Below are positions 6,915 to 14,541 of a stretch of 17,683 nt of DNA, piece by piece. Both the position numbers and the translations under genes were made by a program. Under the pieces are notes generated by a model. That model saw only the letters and a program-made list of their open reading frames with translations, was not told where the DNA came from and did no database searches. Positions within the stretch are counted from its first letter, which is position 1. Each line of letters opens with the position of its first letter. This DNA is from an uncultured Lachnospiraceae bacterium (lineage in GTDB: Bacteria; Bacillota; Clostridia; Lachnospirales; Lachnospiraceae), in assembly GCA_910579325.1 (NCBI GenBank), contig CAJTTU010000036.1, forward strand, positions 13,612-31,294, read 5' to 3'.

Positions 6915-8249
6915 TTATCCCACCGTCAGTTTTTCCTGCGGTAGCTTTGCCGCTATTTTGCGCGAACCGGACAGGGCGGCAAAGATCAGTGTCAGCCCCC
7001 CGACTCTGCCAAAGAACATAAGCAGAATCAGAATGATCCTGGAAAGTGTGCCAAGGCCCGGGGTAATCCCCAGCGTTAAACCGACTGTCCCTACCGCGGA
7101 AGCGGTTTCAAACAGACAGGTAATCATCGGAAGCCCTTCCGAAATGCTGATGGCCAGGCCGCCGGTGAAGAACAGTATCAGGTACATCAGCAGAATGGTC
7201 GAGGCGTTTTTCACCACGTCGTTATCGATCCGGCGGCCGAAAAAGTGGGTATCCTCTTTCCGGCTGAATGTGGAGAGCGCCGTGGCAAACAGCACTGCGA
7301 CCGTGGTGGTTTTCATGCCGCCGGCAGTAGAGCCGGGGCTGCCGCCTATCAGCATCAGCGCGATGGTGACAGCCTGCCCGGGTTCGCTGAAGGCGGTCAG
7401 ATCAGCAGTGTTAAATCCGGCAGTCCTCGGCGTTACCGACTGAAAAAGAGAGAATAATAGCCGTTTTTTAAAGGGAAGGGATGCAAATTCGTAAAAGAAA
7501 AAATAGACGGCGGGGACGGTTAAAAGGGCAGCTGTCGTGCAGAAAATTACCTTGCTCTGCATTCTGTATTTATGGAAATGCAGCCGGTTTGTCCGGATAT
7601 CGTCCCAGGTCAGAAAGCCGATGCCTCCCACAATGATTAAGGACATCACAGCTAGGTTAATTACCGGGTCTGCCGCATAGCCGGTCAGGGAAGAAAAAGT
7701 CTTTTTCGTGCCCATCAGGTCAAAGCCTGCGTTGCAAAAAGCGGAGATTGAATGGAACAGCGCCATCCAGAGCCCCTTCGGGCCAAAATCCCGGATAAAC
7801 ACGGGCGCCATGACAGCTGCGCCCAGCAGTTCGATGAACAGCGTAAGTCTTACGATAAAGCTGGTCAAGCGTACAATACCGCCTACCTTTGGGGCGGCAA
7901 TGGCCTCCTGCATGGTGCTGCGCTGCATTAAAGAAAGCTTTCTGCCGGAAATCATGGCAAAAGAGGCCGCTACGGTGATCACACCCATCCCGCCGATCTG
8001 GATCATAAACAGGATGACAAGCTGCCCGAACGCCGACCAGTAGGCGGCGGTGTCATGCACCACAAGCCCGGTGACGCAGACTGCCGAGACTGATGTGAAT
8101 AAAGCGTCCAAAAACGGCGTTACAATGCCTTCTCGGCTTGAAAACGGCAGCATCAGCATAAGGGTTCCAAACAGTATTACGCCGGAAAAACCAAGGATAA
8201 TGACTTGAGACGACGTCAGTTTTTTCTTTTTAAAATAAAACGCGCTCAT
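6915..8249 (-). CDS. ktrB: KtrB/TrkH-type potassium channel subunit
   Basis: This is a 444-residue integral membrane protein with the four M1-P-M2 repeats of the SKT superfamily. The selectivity-filter glycines are seen as VCVTGLV (G61), CNAGFD (G175), RTAGFNT (G278) and GTVGLT (G390). The gating-loop region GGSPGSTAGGMKTTT (302-316) is present. The length matches KtrB better than the longer TrkH of proteobacteria. It mediates K+ uptake driven by membrane potential or Na+, gated by KtrA. AAGGAG precedes the ATG by about 10 nt. It is the first gene of the operon ktrB-ktrA-small ORF-kdpD-kdpE. Confidence 0.94.
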   Translation of the reverse strand: MSAFYFKKKKLTSSQVIILGFSGVILFGTLMLMLPFSSREGIVTPFLDALFTSVSAVCVTGLVVHDTAAYWSAFGQLVILFMIQIGGMGVITVAASFAMISGRKLSLMQRSTMQEAIAAPKVGGIVRLTSFIVRLTLFIELLGAAVMAPVFIRDFGPKGLWMALFHSISAFCNAGFDLMGTKKTFSSLTGYAADPVINLAVMSLIIVGGIGFLTWDDIRTNRLHFHKYRMQSKVIFCTTAALLTVPAVYFFFYEFASLPFKKRLLFSLFQSVTPRTAGFNTADLTAFSEPGQAVTIALMLIGGSPGSTAGGMKTTTVAVLFATALSTFSRKEDTHFFGRRIDNDVVKNASTILLMYLILFFTGGLAISISEGLPMITCLFETASAVGTVGLTLGITPGLGTLSRIILILLMFFGRVGGLTLIFAALSGSRKIAAKLPQEKLTVG

Positions 8250-8647
8250 GGATACCGGGCTCCTTTATACTTCTTTATCTGATCTTTATCATACGGCTGA
8301 TCTGATAAAGAGGGTAAAAGAATATCTGGATTGGTATTAAGATGGCCTAAAGATTGCGTTTTTTTATCTTTCGGAAATAATGATGTGTTATAAAACTGTA
8401 AAAAATAAGGTAAAAAGATGTAAGAAAGCTGTAAAAACCGCCAAAAAGTGTAAGGCATTGTTAAAACAGATAACGATAAAATTGGTGTATGATGGCAGGG
8501 TGAGGAAGATAATGAATGGTTATAAAATGGAGAATAGATATGTTCTGCGGTAGCTGCGCCAGCGGATAGGGCTGTTTTTGAAACTTTTTGATCGGCCGGT
8601 CTGTCTAATATTAGAAATAAGAATTACAAGAGAGAAGGTATCTACCC
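8250..8647. other. Divergent regulatory region between ktrB and the MBOAT operon
   Basis: No credible gene was seen in this roughly 400-bp AT-rich stretch. Minus-strand open frames here overlap the ktrB leader and lack family features. It contains the phased TGTAA repeats (8386-8464). A TATGAT is seen on each strand without a good -35. The one at 8488-8493 faces the MBOAT gene and the one at 8288-8293 faces ktrB. A weaker TTGAAC (8578-8583), 19 bp, TCTAAT (8603-8608) also faces the MBOAT gene. Confidence 0.6.
8386..8464 (-). repeat. Phased TTTACA-like direct repeats, candidate OmpR-family (KdpE) operator
   Basis: On the plus strand, TGTTAT (8386), TGTAAA (8397), GGTAAA (8409), TGTAAG (8419) and TGTAAA (8430) start 11, 12, 10 and 11 bp apart. 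TGTAAG (8449) and TGTTAA (8459) follow at +19 and +10. Read towards ktrB the half-sites are TTTACA-like. The E. coli KdpE site consists of TTTATA and TTTACA hexamers 5 bp apart, an 11-bp period, so the resemblance is specific. The array could act on ktrB, on the MBOAT operon, or on both. Binding is inferred. Confidence 0.5.
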
Positions 8648-10054
8648 ATGGTTTTCAGCAGTCTTACATTTCTGTTTGGATTTCTGCCGGCGTTTCTGGC
8701 AGTTTATTTTCTGGCTCCGGTATCCTGGAAAAACGGCGTTTTGTTTGCCGGCAGTCTGGCGTTTTATTATTATGGGGTCAGGGAGCATCCTGTCTACCTG
8801 CTGCTGATGCTGTTATCCGTTCTGGTCAATTACGGCGCGTCCCGGTTTATGGCCCGCTGCCGGAGAAAAAGGAAAAGAACCCTGTGGCTGACAGTGGGGA
8901 TGACCTGGAATATCGGCTGTCTGTTTGTCTTTAAATATCTGGATTTTCTGAGCGGAAATCTGAACGGGCTGATGGAGGTGGCAGGCCTGGACGCGCGGAT
9001 TCCCTATGCCCGTCTGGCGCTGCCCATCGGCATCAGCTTTTACACGTTTCAGATCAGCTCCTATCTGATCGACGTATACCGGAAAAAGGTACAGGCGGAG
9101 CCGTCTCTGCTGATCCTGGGAACCTATCTCTGCATGTTTCCTCAGCTGATCGCCGGACCGATCGTTACATACGGCCAGGTGCGCAGGCAGCTGAAAAACA
9201 GGGTTCATTCCTTTGGAAATCTGGAAGAGGGGCTGCGGGAATTTACCATTGGCCTGGCCCTAAAGGTATTGATTGCGAACCGGGTGGGCAATCTGTGGAC
9301 ACAGGTAAACGCGATCGGCTTTGAGAGTATTTCCGGTCCGCTGGCCTGGCTGGGGATTGCCGCCTATACCTTTCAGATTTATTTTGACTTTTACGGTTAT
9401 TCCCTGATGGCAAAGGGGCTGGGGAGAATGATGGGTTTTGAATTTCCGGACAATTTCCAGAATCCTTATCTGGCCTGTTCCATGACGGAATTCTGGAGGC
9501 GGTGGCATATGACGCTGGGAAGCTGGTTTCGGGAATATGTCTATATCCCTCTGGGCGGCAACCGGAGCCATCAGTATCGGAATCTGTTTCTGGTCTGGAT
9601 GCTGACGGGGCTGTGGCATGGGGCCAGCTGGAATTTTGTTCTCTGGGGGCTTTTGCTGTTTCTTTTGCTGGCTGTGGAGAAGAGCGGGCTGGGAAAGATT
9701 TTGGAGAGCCGGCCGGCGCTGGGGCATTTGTATATGCTGCTGGTGATTCCCATCTCCTGGCTGCTGTTCGCGGTCACGGAGCTTCGGCAGTTTGTCCTGT
9801 ATCTGGGACGGCTGTTCCCATTTTTCGGGCAGGCAGGCGGGACGGTGTTCCGGGGAGATTTCATTAAATATGGAAGCGCCTATTGTATTCCGCTGGCTGC
9901 CGCCGCCATATGCTGTACCGGGCTGCCGAGAAAGCTGTATGAAAAGAAAAAATATACGTTTGCGGCCACGTTCGGATTGATTCTTTTGTTCTGGGGATGC
10001 GTGTATTGTATGTATCTGGGGCTGGATGATCCGTTTTTGTATTATCAGTTTTAA
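8648..10054 (+). CDS. MBOAT-family O-acyltransferase (AlgI/DltB-like)
   Basis: This is a 468-residue polytopic membrane protein with about ten or more hydrophobic segments. The family core is complete. FYTFQ lies at about 131, FPQLIAGP at 164-171, TEFWRRWHMTLGSWFREYVYIPLGG at 280-304 (including H287), and the catalytic histidine H324 is in LTGLWHGASWNF. Known relatives transfer acetyl or acyl groups across the membrane to alginate, teichoic acids or other glycans. A purine-rich GAGAAGG ribosome binding site precedes the ATG. The downstream SGNH protein, 15 bp away, is the usual extracytoplasmic partner, which points to O-acetylation of a surface polysaccharide rather than D-alanylation, as no dltA/C/D genes are present. 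Confidence 0.92.
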   Translation: MVFSSLTFLFGFLPAFLAVYFLAPVSWKNGVLFAGSLAFYYYGVREHPVYLLLMLLSVLVNYGASRFMARCRRKRKRTLWLTVGMTWNIGCLFVFKYLDFLSGNLNGLMEVAGLDARIPYARLALPIGISFYTFQISSYLIDVYRKKVQAEPSLLILGTYLCMFPQLIAGPIVTYGQVRRQLKNRVHSFGNLEEGLREFTIGLALKVLIANRVGNLWTQVNAIGFESISGPLAWLGIAAYTFQIYFDFYGYSLMAKGLGRMMGFEFPDNFQNPYLACSMTEFWRRWHMTLGSWFREYVYIPLGGNRSHQYRNLFLVWMLTGLWHGASWNFVLWGLLLFLLLAVEKSGLGKILESRPALGHLYMLLVIPISWLLFAVTELRQFVLYLGRLFPFFGQAGGTVFRGDFIKYGSAYCIPLAAAAICCTGLPRKLYEKKKYTFAATFGLILLFWGCVYCMYLGLDDPFLYYQF

Positions 10055-10060
10055 AGGGGG
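10055..10060 (+). promoter_or_regulatory. Ribosome binding site deciding the SGNH start
   Basis: AGGGGG directly follows the MBOAT stop codon. It lies 3 nt before the ATG at 10064 but 9 nt before the ATG at 10070, so the second ATG is the better start. Confidence 0.6.
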
Positions 10061-10069
10061 AAGATGAAA

Positions 10070-10942
10070 ATGAGAAAAAGAACAGGGAACAGGTATTCCT
10101 ATACGGTATTGCTGGCCTGCAGTCTTGTCATTGCGGCATCCGTTCAGGTTACGGGATTTGTCCGCGCGGAGACAAATGAAAATGATATCTGCCAGGAGAT
10201 CAGGCTGAAATCGGCGGTAAATACGGACTGGGTATCGTGTGCGGAAAATGAAATGGGCCGAACGTCGGGATCTGCTGACGGGACAGAGAAGGATTTTGTG
10301 AAAGGAACAGCGAGCGGACTGCGCACCGGGCCGGAGCAGGAAGCGGACCGGGAACCGGTGGCCTTTCAGGCTGACACCTCTTATTTCGACGACGCCCTGT
10401 TTATCGGGGATTCCCGCACCGTAGGTCTGTCCGAGTACGGCGATCTGGGAAACGCAGAGGTGGTGGCGGACTCCGGCATGAATGTCCACGAGATATTCGA
10501 CAAAAATTTTGTGACCCGTTCCGGGGAGAAAAAGTCTCTGGAAAGGATTCTTTCGGAGAACCGGTTCGGGAAAATCTACCTGATGCTGGGCATTAATGAG
10601 CTGGGCTATGATTTTGACTATACGGTGGCCAAATACGGAAAGCTGGTAGAGAAGCTTCAGGAAACCCAGCCCGACGCGCTGATTTTCCTCCAGGCCAATC
10701 TCCACGTCACAGCCGGAAAATCCGCAGCCTCCGGCATTTATAATAATGAAAACATCGACCGTTTTAACCAGGCGGTAAAACAGCTGGCGGATAACCGAAA
10801 GCTGTATTATCTGGATGTCAATGAATTGTTTGACGATGAAACCGGAAGCCTGTCGGAGGCTTACACGGCGGACAATGCGCATGTATTGGGGATCTATTAC
10901 GCAGACTGGGTAGAGTGGCTTCTGGAACATGGGTATCGGTAA
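10070..10942 (+). CDS. Exported SGNH/GDSL hydrolase-like protein, MBOAT partner
   Basis: This is a 290-residue protein. A basic N-terminus and hydrophobic helix (about 10-30) give a signal peptide or anchor, and a hydrophilic linker runs to about residue 100. The SGNH domain has FIGDSR with the nucleophile serine (115), a block GINELG with the asparagine (176), and ADNAHV with the Asp-His pair (268, 271). Such domains outside the membrane hydrolyse or transfer acetyl groups on glycans, acting with MBOAT proteins. The start at ATG 10070 fits the ribosome binding site; ATG 10064 adds two residues. The glycan substrate cannot be told from sequence. Confidence 0.88.
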   Translation: MRKRTGNRYSYTVLLACSLVIAASVQVTGFVRAETNENDICQEIRLKSAVNTDWVSCAENEMGRTSGSADGTEKDFVKGTASGLRTGPEQEADREPVAFQADTSYFDDALFIGDSRTVGLSEYGDLGNAEVVADSGMNVHEIFDKNFVTRSGEKKSLERILSENRFGKIYLMLGINELGYDFDYTVAKYGKLVEKLQETQPDALIFLQANLHVTAGKSAASGIYNNENIDRFNQAVKQLADNRKLYYLDVNELFDDETGSLSEAYTADNAHVLGIYYADWVEWLLEHGYR

Positions 10943-11012
10943 AAAGGTTACTGTCTGCTCCGTGACCAGCGGCGTAGAAGGATATTTCTGTCCGTGAGAA
11001 TCAAGACAGCAA

Positions 11013-11041
11013 TTGCAGATAAAAAAACGCTATGTTATAAT
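11013..11041 (+). promoter_or_regulatory. Sigma-A promoter of the DUF512-der-plsY segment
   Basis: TTGCAG (11013-11018), a 17-bp spacer and a perfect TATAAT (11036-11041) form a near-consensus promoter. Transcription would start near 11048, leaving a leader of about 80 nt before the DUF512 gene. Confidence 0.75.
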
Positions 11042-11058
11042 AAACAGGCAAGCGGGAA

Positions 11059-11092
11059 CCGGCAGGATGCGCCAGTGGACGCATTTTGCCGG
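11059..11092 (+). promoter_or_regulatory. Leader hairpin, 13-bp stem
   Basis: CCGGCAGGATGCG (11059-11071) pairs along its full length with CGCATTTTGCCGG (11080-11092), with two G-U pairs, around an 8-nt loop. It starts about 11 nt after the predicted transcription start. No T-run follows, so it is not an intrinsic terminator. It may stabilise the mRNA or be a protein binding site. Confidence 0.6.
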
Positions 11093-11130
11093 ATTATAGA
11101 ACCAGATCAATCGTTTAATCGGGAGTTATG

Positions 11131-12501
11131 ATGAAAAACGGACATACAATCAGCCGGGTGCTGCCCGGCTCAATCGGGGAAGAAGCCGGTTTGAAGCCGG
11201 GGGATCAGGTGGTTTCTGTCAATGGGACGCAGGTAGAGGATGTTTTCGACTATCAATATCTGACAGAGGATGAATATCTTGAGGTGCTGATCCGGCAGAG
11301 CGATGGAGAAGAGTGGATACTGGAAGTGGAGAAGGACGAGGACGAGGATCTGGGACTGGAATTTGAAAACGGTCTGATGGATGAATACCGTTCCTGCCGC
11401 AACAAATGCATTTTCTGCTTTATCGACCAGATGCCGCCGGGGATGCGGGATACGCTGTATTTTAAGGACGACGATTCCAGGCTTTCCTTTCTCCAGGGCA
11501 ATTATGTCACGCTGACCAATATGGACGAGAAGGATATCGAGCGGATCATCCGCTATCATCTGTCGCCCATTAATATTTCGGTGCATACCACAAACCCGAC
11601 ACTGCGCTGTCAGATGCTGCACAATCGTTTCGCCGGGGAGGCGCTGAAAAAGATGGACCCGCTGTATCAGGCGGGCATGGAAATGAACGGTCAGATTGTG
11701 CTCTGCAAGGGGTATAATGACGGCTCGGAGCTGGAACGGACCATCGGGGATCTGGGGCGGTACTGTCCGGTGATGCAAAGCGTGTCGGTGGTTCCGGTGG
11801 GATTGACCCGTTATCGGGAAGGTCTTACGCCGTTGGAGCCGTTTACAAAGGAAGAAGCCGGCCAGGTGATCGATACCGTTGAACGGTGGCAGGAAAATTT
11901 TTTTGCCCGGTACGGTCTCCATTTTATCCATGCCAGCGATGAATTTTATCTGCTGGCCGAAAGGGAAATGCCGGAGGCGCCGCGTTATGACGGGTATCCG
12001 CAGCTGGAAAACGGCGTGGGGATGCTGCGGCTTCTGATGGAAGAGGTGTCGGAGGCGTTAAAAACGCCGGATTATGACGGCGGTGAGAAAAAAGAAAGAA
12101 AGGTTTCCGTAGTTACCGGGAAGCTGGCCGGTCCGCTGCTTCGCCAGATCGCCGGCCAGGTGACGGAACGGTATCCCTGGGTGGAAATTTCAGTCTGCGA
12201 GATCGTTAATGACTTTTTCGGCGAGATGATTACCGTTTCCGGCCTGCTGACGGGTCAGGATCTGATCCGGCAGCTGAAAGGAAAGGACCTGGGAGACTGC
12301 CTGCTGATTCCGGCCAATATGGTAAAAAGCGACGCGGATATTTTTCTGGACGATGTAACGAAGGAAGATGCGGAAAAAGCTTTACAAGTGCCTCTGGTTA
12401 TTGTAAAATCAAGCGGATATGAGTTGGTGAGACAGATACTTGGGGTGGGCGCTTTGGAAACGGATACGGGAGAGCGGTATCGGTCTTACGAAGGAAAATG
12501 A
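11131..12501 (+). CDS. DUF512 radical-SAM protein with N-terminal PDZ-like domain
   Basis: This is a 456-residue protein. A PDZ-like module (about 5-65) contains VLPGSIGEEAGLKPGD and is followed by a very acidic linker. The cluster motif CRNKCIFCF (C89, C93, C96) is the Cx3Cx2C ligand set for a 4Fe-4S cluster and SAM. The rest is the DUF512 region found in this clostridial family. No reaction is established that I know of. In many Firmicutes this gene lies next to der, as here, which hints at a role in ribosome or envelope physiology, but that is inference. GGGAG (11121-11125) lies 5 nt before the ATG at 11131 and 2 nt before the ATG at 11128, so the later start is preferred. Confidence 0.9.
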   Translation: MKNGHTISRVLPGSIGEEAGLKPGDQVVSVNGTQVEDVFDYQYLTEDEYLEVLIRQSDGEEWILEVEKDEDEDLGLEFENGLMDEYRSCRNKCIFCFIDQMPPGMRDTLYFKDDDSRLSFLQGNYVTLTNMDEKDIERIIRYHLSPINISVHTTNPTLRCQMLHNRFAGEALKKMDPLYQAGMEMNGQIVLCKGYNDGSELERTIGDLGRYCPVMQSVSVVPVGLTRYREGLTPLEPFTKEEAGQVIDTVERWQENFFARYGLHFIHASDEFYLLAEREMPEAPRYDGYPQLENGVGMLRLLMEEVSEALKTPDYDGGEKKERKVSVVTGKLAGPLLRQIAGQVTERYPWVEISVCEIVNDFFGEMITVSGLLTGQDLIRQLKGKDLGDCLLIPANMVKSDADIFLDDVTKEDAEKALQVPLVIVKSSGYELVRQILGVGALETDTGERYRSYEGK

Positions 12502-12531
12502 AAAACCATATTTCCTGGGAGAAATGGAATT

Positions 12532-13143
12532 ATGCATATAAAAACGCCGCTAAGATGGATTTATAATTTAGCTGACAGGATAAAATTAAAAAATAAGAAT
12601 GTAACGGTGATTGCCAGTAATTGCTGCGGAGCCTGTATCTGTCATGAGCTGAGACTGAGATTTAATTCTCCTTTTGTTAATTTGTGGCTTATGCCCGGCG
12701 ATTTTTTGAAATATCTGAAAAATATTGAGCATTATAATCATTGTGAGCTGGAATTTATACAGGAAGACGGAATTTCTTACCCGGTAGGGAAGCTGGATGA
12801 TATCAGAATCTATTTTGAGCATTACAGTTCGGAAGAAGAATGCAAAAGAAAATGGGAAGAACGGGTTGCCAGAATGGATTTGTCTAATTGTTATGTGCTT
12901 TTTACGGACAGAGACGGATGCACCTACGAGCAATTAAAGGAATTCGATCAGCTGCCTTATCGGAATAAACTTGTAATGTGTAACAGAGCGTATGCGGATA
13001 TTCAATCGGCGGTTTATATTAAAGGATTTGAAAACGAGGCCTGCGTAGGGGCATGCACCGAATACAGAAGCCGGTTTTCGATTAAAAAATTTTATGACGA
13101 TATTCAATATGTACGCTGGTTTAATGGAAAGCTTTCTCAGTAG
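12532..13143 (+). CDS. DUF1919-family protein
   Basis: This is a 203-residue protein with no signal peptide. The segment NCCGACICHELRLRFNSP then NLWLMPGDFLKYL (about 30-62) matches the conserved N-terminal block of DUF1919. C31, C32, C35 and C37 form an unusual cysteine cluster. Later blocks include YVLFTDRDGCTYEQL (about 122-136). DUF1919 proteins are often found in exopolysaccharide or capsule loci and are thought to be acyltransferase-like, but no reaction is proven. The gene is visibly richer in A and T than its neighbours and sits between the DUF512 gene and der, which are commonly adjacent. It may therefore be a later insertion. Confidence 0.8.
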   Translation: MHIKTPLRWIYNLADRIKLKNKNVTVIASNCCGACICHELRLRFNSPFVNLWLMPGDFLKYLKNIEHYNHCELEFIQEDGISYPVGKLDDIRIYFEHYSSEEECKRKWEERVARMDLSNCYVLFTDRDGCTYEQLKEFDQLPYRNKLVMCNRAYADIQSAVYIKGFENEACVGACTEYRSRFSIKKFYDDIQYVRWFNGKLSQ

Positions 13144-13172
13144 TCGTTGTATTCAGAATCAGGAGAGGATAT

Positions 13173-14504
13173 ATGGGAAAACCGATAGTGGCCATCGTGG
13201 GACGGCCAAATGTGGGGAAATCCACATTGTTTAACGTGATTGCCGGAGAGCGGATCGCCATTGTGAAGGATACGCCGGGAGTGACCCGGGATCGGATCTA
13301 TGCGGACTGCGAATGGCTGAATATGAGTTTTACGCTGATCGATACGGGCGGAATCGAGCCGGAGAGTAAGGATATTATCCTGTCTCAGATGCGGGAGCAG
13401 GCTCAGATTGCCATCGACACGGCGGATGTGATTATTTTTATCACCGACGTGCGTCAGGGGCTGCAGGACGCGGATTCCAAGGTGGCGGACATGCTGCGGA
13501 AGTCCCACAAGCCGGTGGTGCTGGCTGTAAATAAGGTGGACAGCTTTGAAAAGTTTATGCCGGACGTCTATGAATTTTATAATCTGGGCATCGGCGATCC
13601 GATTCCACTTTCCGCCAGTTCAAGGCTGGGCATCGGCGATCTGCTGGATGAGGTGACAAAGCATTTTCGCGTCAGTCAGGAGGCGGAGGAAGAGGACGAA
13701 CGGCCCAGGATTGCCATCGTGGGCAAGCCGAACGTGGGGAAATCCTCGATTATTAACCGGCTGCTGGGCGAAAACCGTCTGATTGTGTCGGATATTGCGG
13801 GAACCACCAGGGATGCGGTGGACGCCACGGTGAAGCGGAACGGGAAGGAATATGTGTTTATCGACACGGCCGGCCTGCGCAGAAAGAGCAAGATCAAGGA
13901 AGAGCTGGAGCGGTTCAGCATTATCCGCACCGTTACGGCGGTGGAGCGGGCCGATGTGGTGGTGGTGGTGATCGACGCTACGGAAGGGATTACGGAGCAG
14001 GACGCCAAAATCGCGGGAGTCGCCCATCAGCGGGGTAAGGGCATTATTATCGCGGTGAACAAGTGGGACGCCGTGGAGAAGGACAATAAAACGGTGAATC
14101 AGTTTACCTCCAAGGTGCGGGAAGTGCTTTCCTATATGCCTTATGCGGAGATTCTTTACATTTCGGCGGCGACGGGACAGCGGCTGGTGAAGCTGTATGA
14201 CTATATCGACGTGGTGATCGAGAATCAGAACCTGCGGGTCAGCACCGGCGTGCTCAATGAGATTATGACCGAGGCCGTGGCTTTGCAGCAGCCGCCTTCT
14301 GACAAGGGAAAACGGCTGAAACTGTTTTATATTACACAGGTCGGCGTAAAGCCGCCCACTTTCGTGATCTTTGTCAATGATAAGGAACTGATGCATTTTT
14401 CTTATACCAGATATATTGAGAATAAGATTCGGGAAGCCTTCGGTTTCCGGGGGACTTCTCTGAAATTTATTATCCGGGAGAGAAAAGAGAAGGATCAGGT
14501 TTGA
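13173..14504 (+). CDS. der: Ribosome-assembly GTPase Der (EngA)
   Basis: This is a 443-residue protein, the usual length. Tandem G domains are seen. The first has GRPNVGKST (10-18), DTGG (about 57-60) and NKVD (120-123). The second has GKPNVGKSS (184-192), DTAG (231-234) and NKWD (about 294-297). The C-terminal KH-like domain ends in FGFRGTSLKFIIRERK. Der helps late assembly of the 50S subunit and is essential in most bacteria. AGGAGAGG precedes the ATG. It is followed by plsY after 37 bp. Confidence 0.98.
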   Translation: MGKPIVAIVGRPNVGKSTLFNVIAGERIAIVKDTPGVTRDRIYADCEWLNMSFTLIDTGGIEPESKDIILSQMREQAQIAIDTADVIIFITDVRQGLQDADSKVADMLRKSHKPVVLAVNKVDSFEKFMPDVYEFYNLGIGDPIPLSASSRLGIGDLLDEVTKHFRVSQEAEEEDERPRIAIVGKPNVGKSSIINRLLGENRLIVSDIAGTTRDAVDATVKRNGKEYVFIDTAGLRRKSKIKEELERFSIIRTVTAVERADVVVVVIDATEGITEQDAKIAGVAHQRGKGIIIAVNKWDAVEKDNKTVNQFTSKVREVLSYMPYAEILYISAATGQRLVKLYDYIDVVIENQNLRVSTGVLNEIMTEAVALQQPPSDKGKRLKLFYITQVGVKPPTFVIFVNDKELMHFSYTRYIENKIREAFGFRGTSLKFIIRERKEKDQV

Positions 14505-14541
14505 GAAAAACCTGTCAAACTAAACTTAAGGGGAGGAAAGT

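Noticed and set aside
8246..8458. 70-codon minus-strand frame upstream of ktrB
   Set aside because: It overlaps the ktrB start and the repeat array, has no ribosome binding site and no family features; the DNA is better read as regulatory.
8386..8464. CRISPR-like array
   Set aside because: The repeated unit is only about 6 bp with 4-6 bp between; it fits regulator half-sites, not repeats and spacers.
9260..10930. Long minus-strand open frame (556 codons) across the MBOAT and SGNH genes
   Set aside because: It is antisense to two genes with complete family motifs, and its translation is low-complexity with no recognisable domain.
10943..10972. Small stem (GGTTAC with GTGACC) after the SGNH gene
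   Set aside because: Only 6 bp with one G-U pair and no T-run; not convincing as a terminator.
13620..14396. Minus-strand open frame of 258 codons over der
   Set aside because: Antisense shadow of a certain essential gene; His-rich, no domain.
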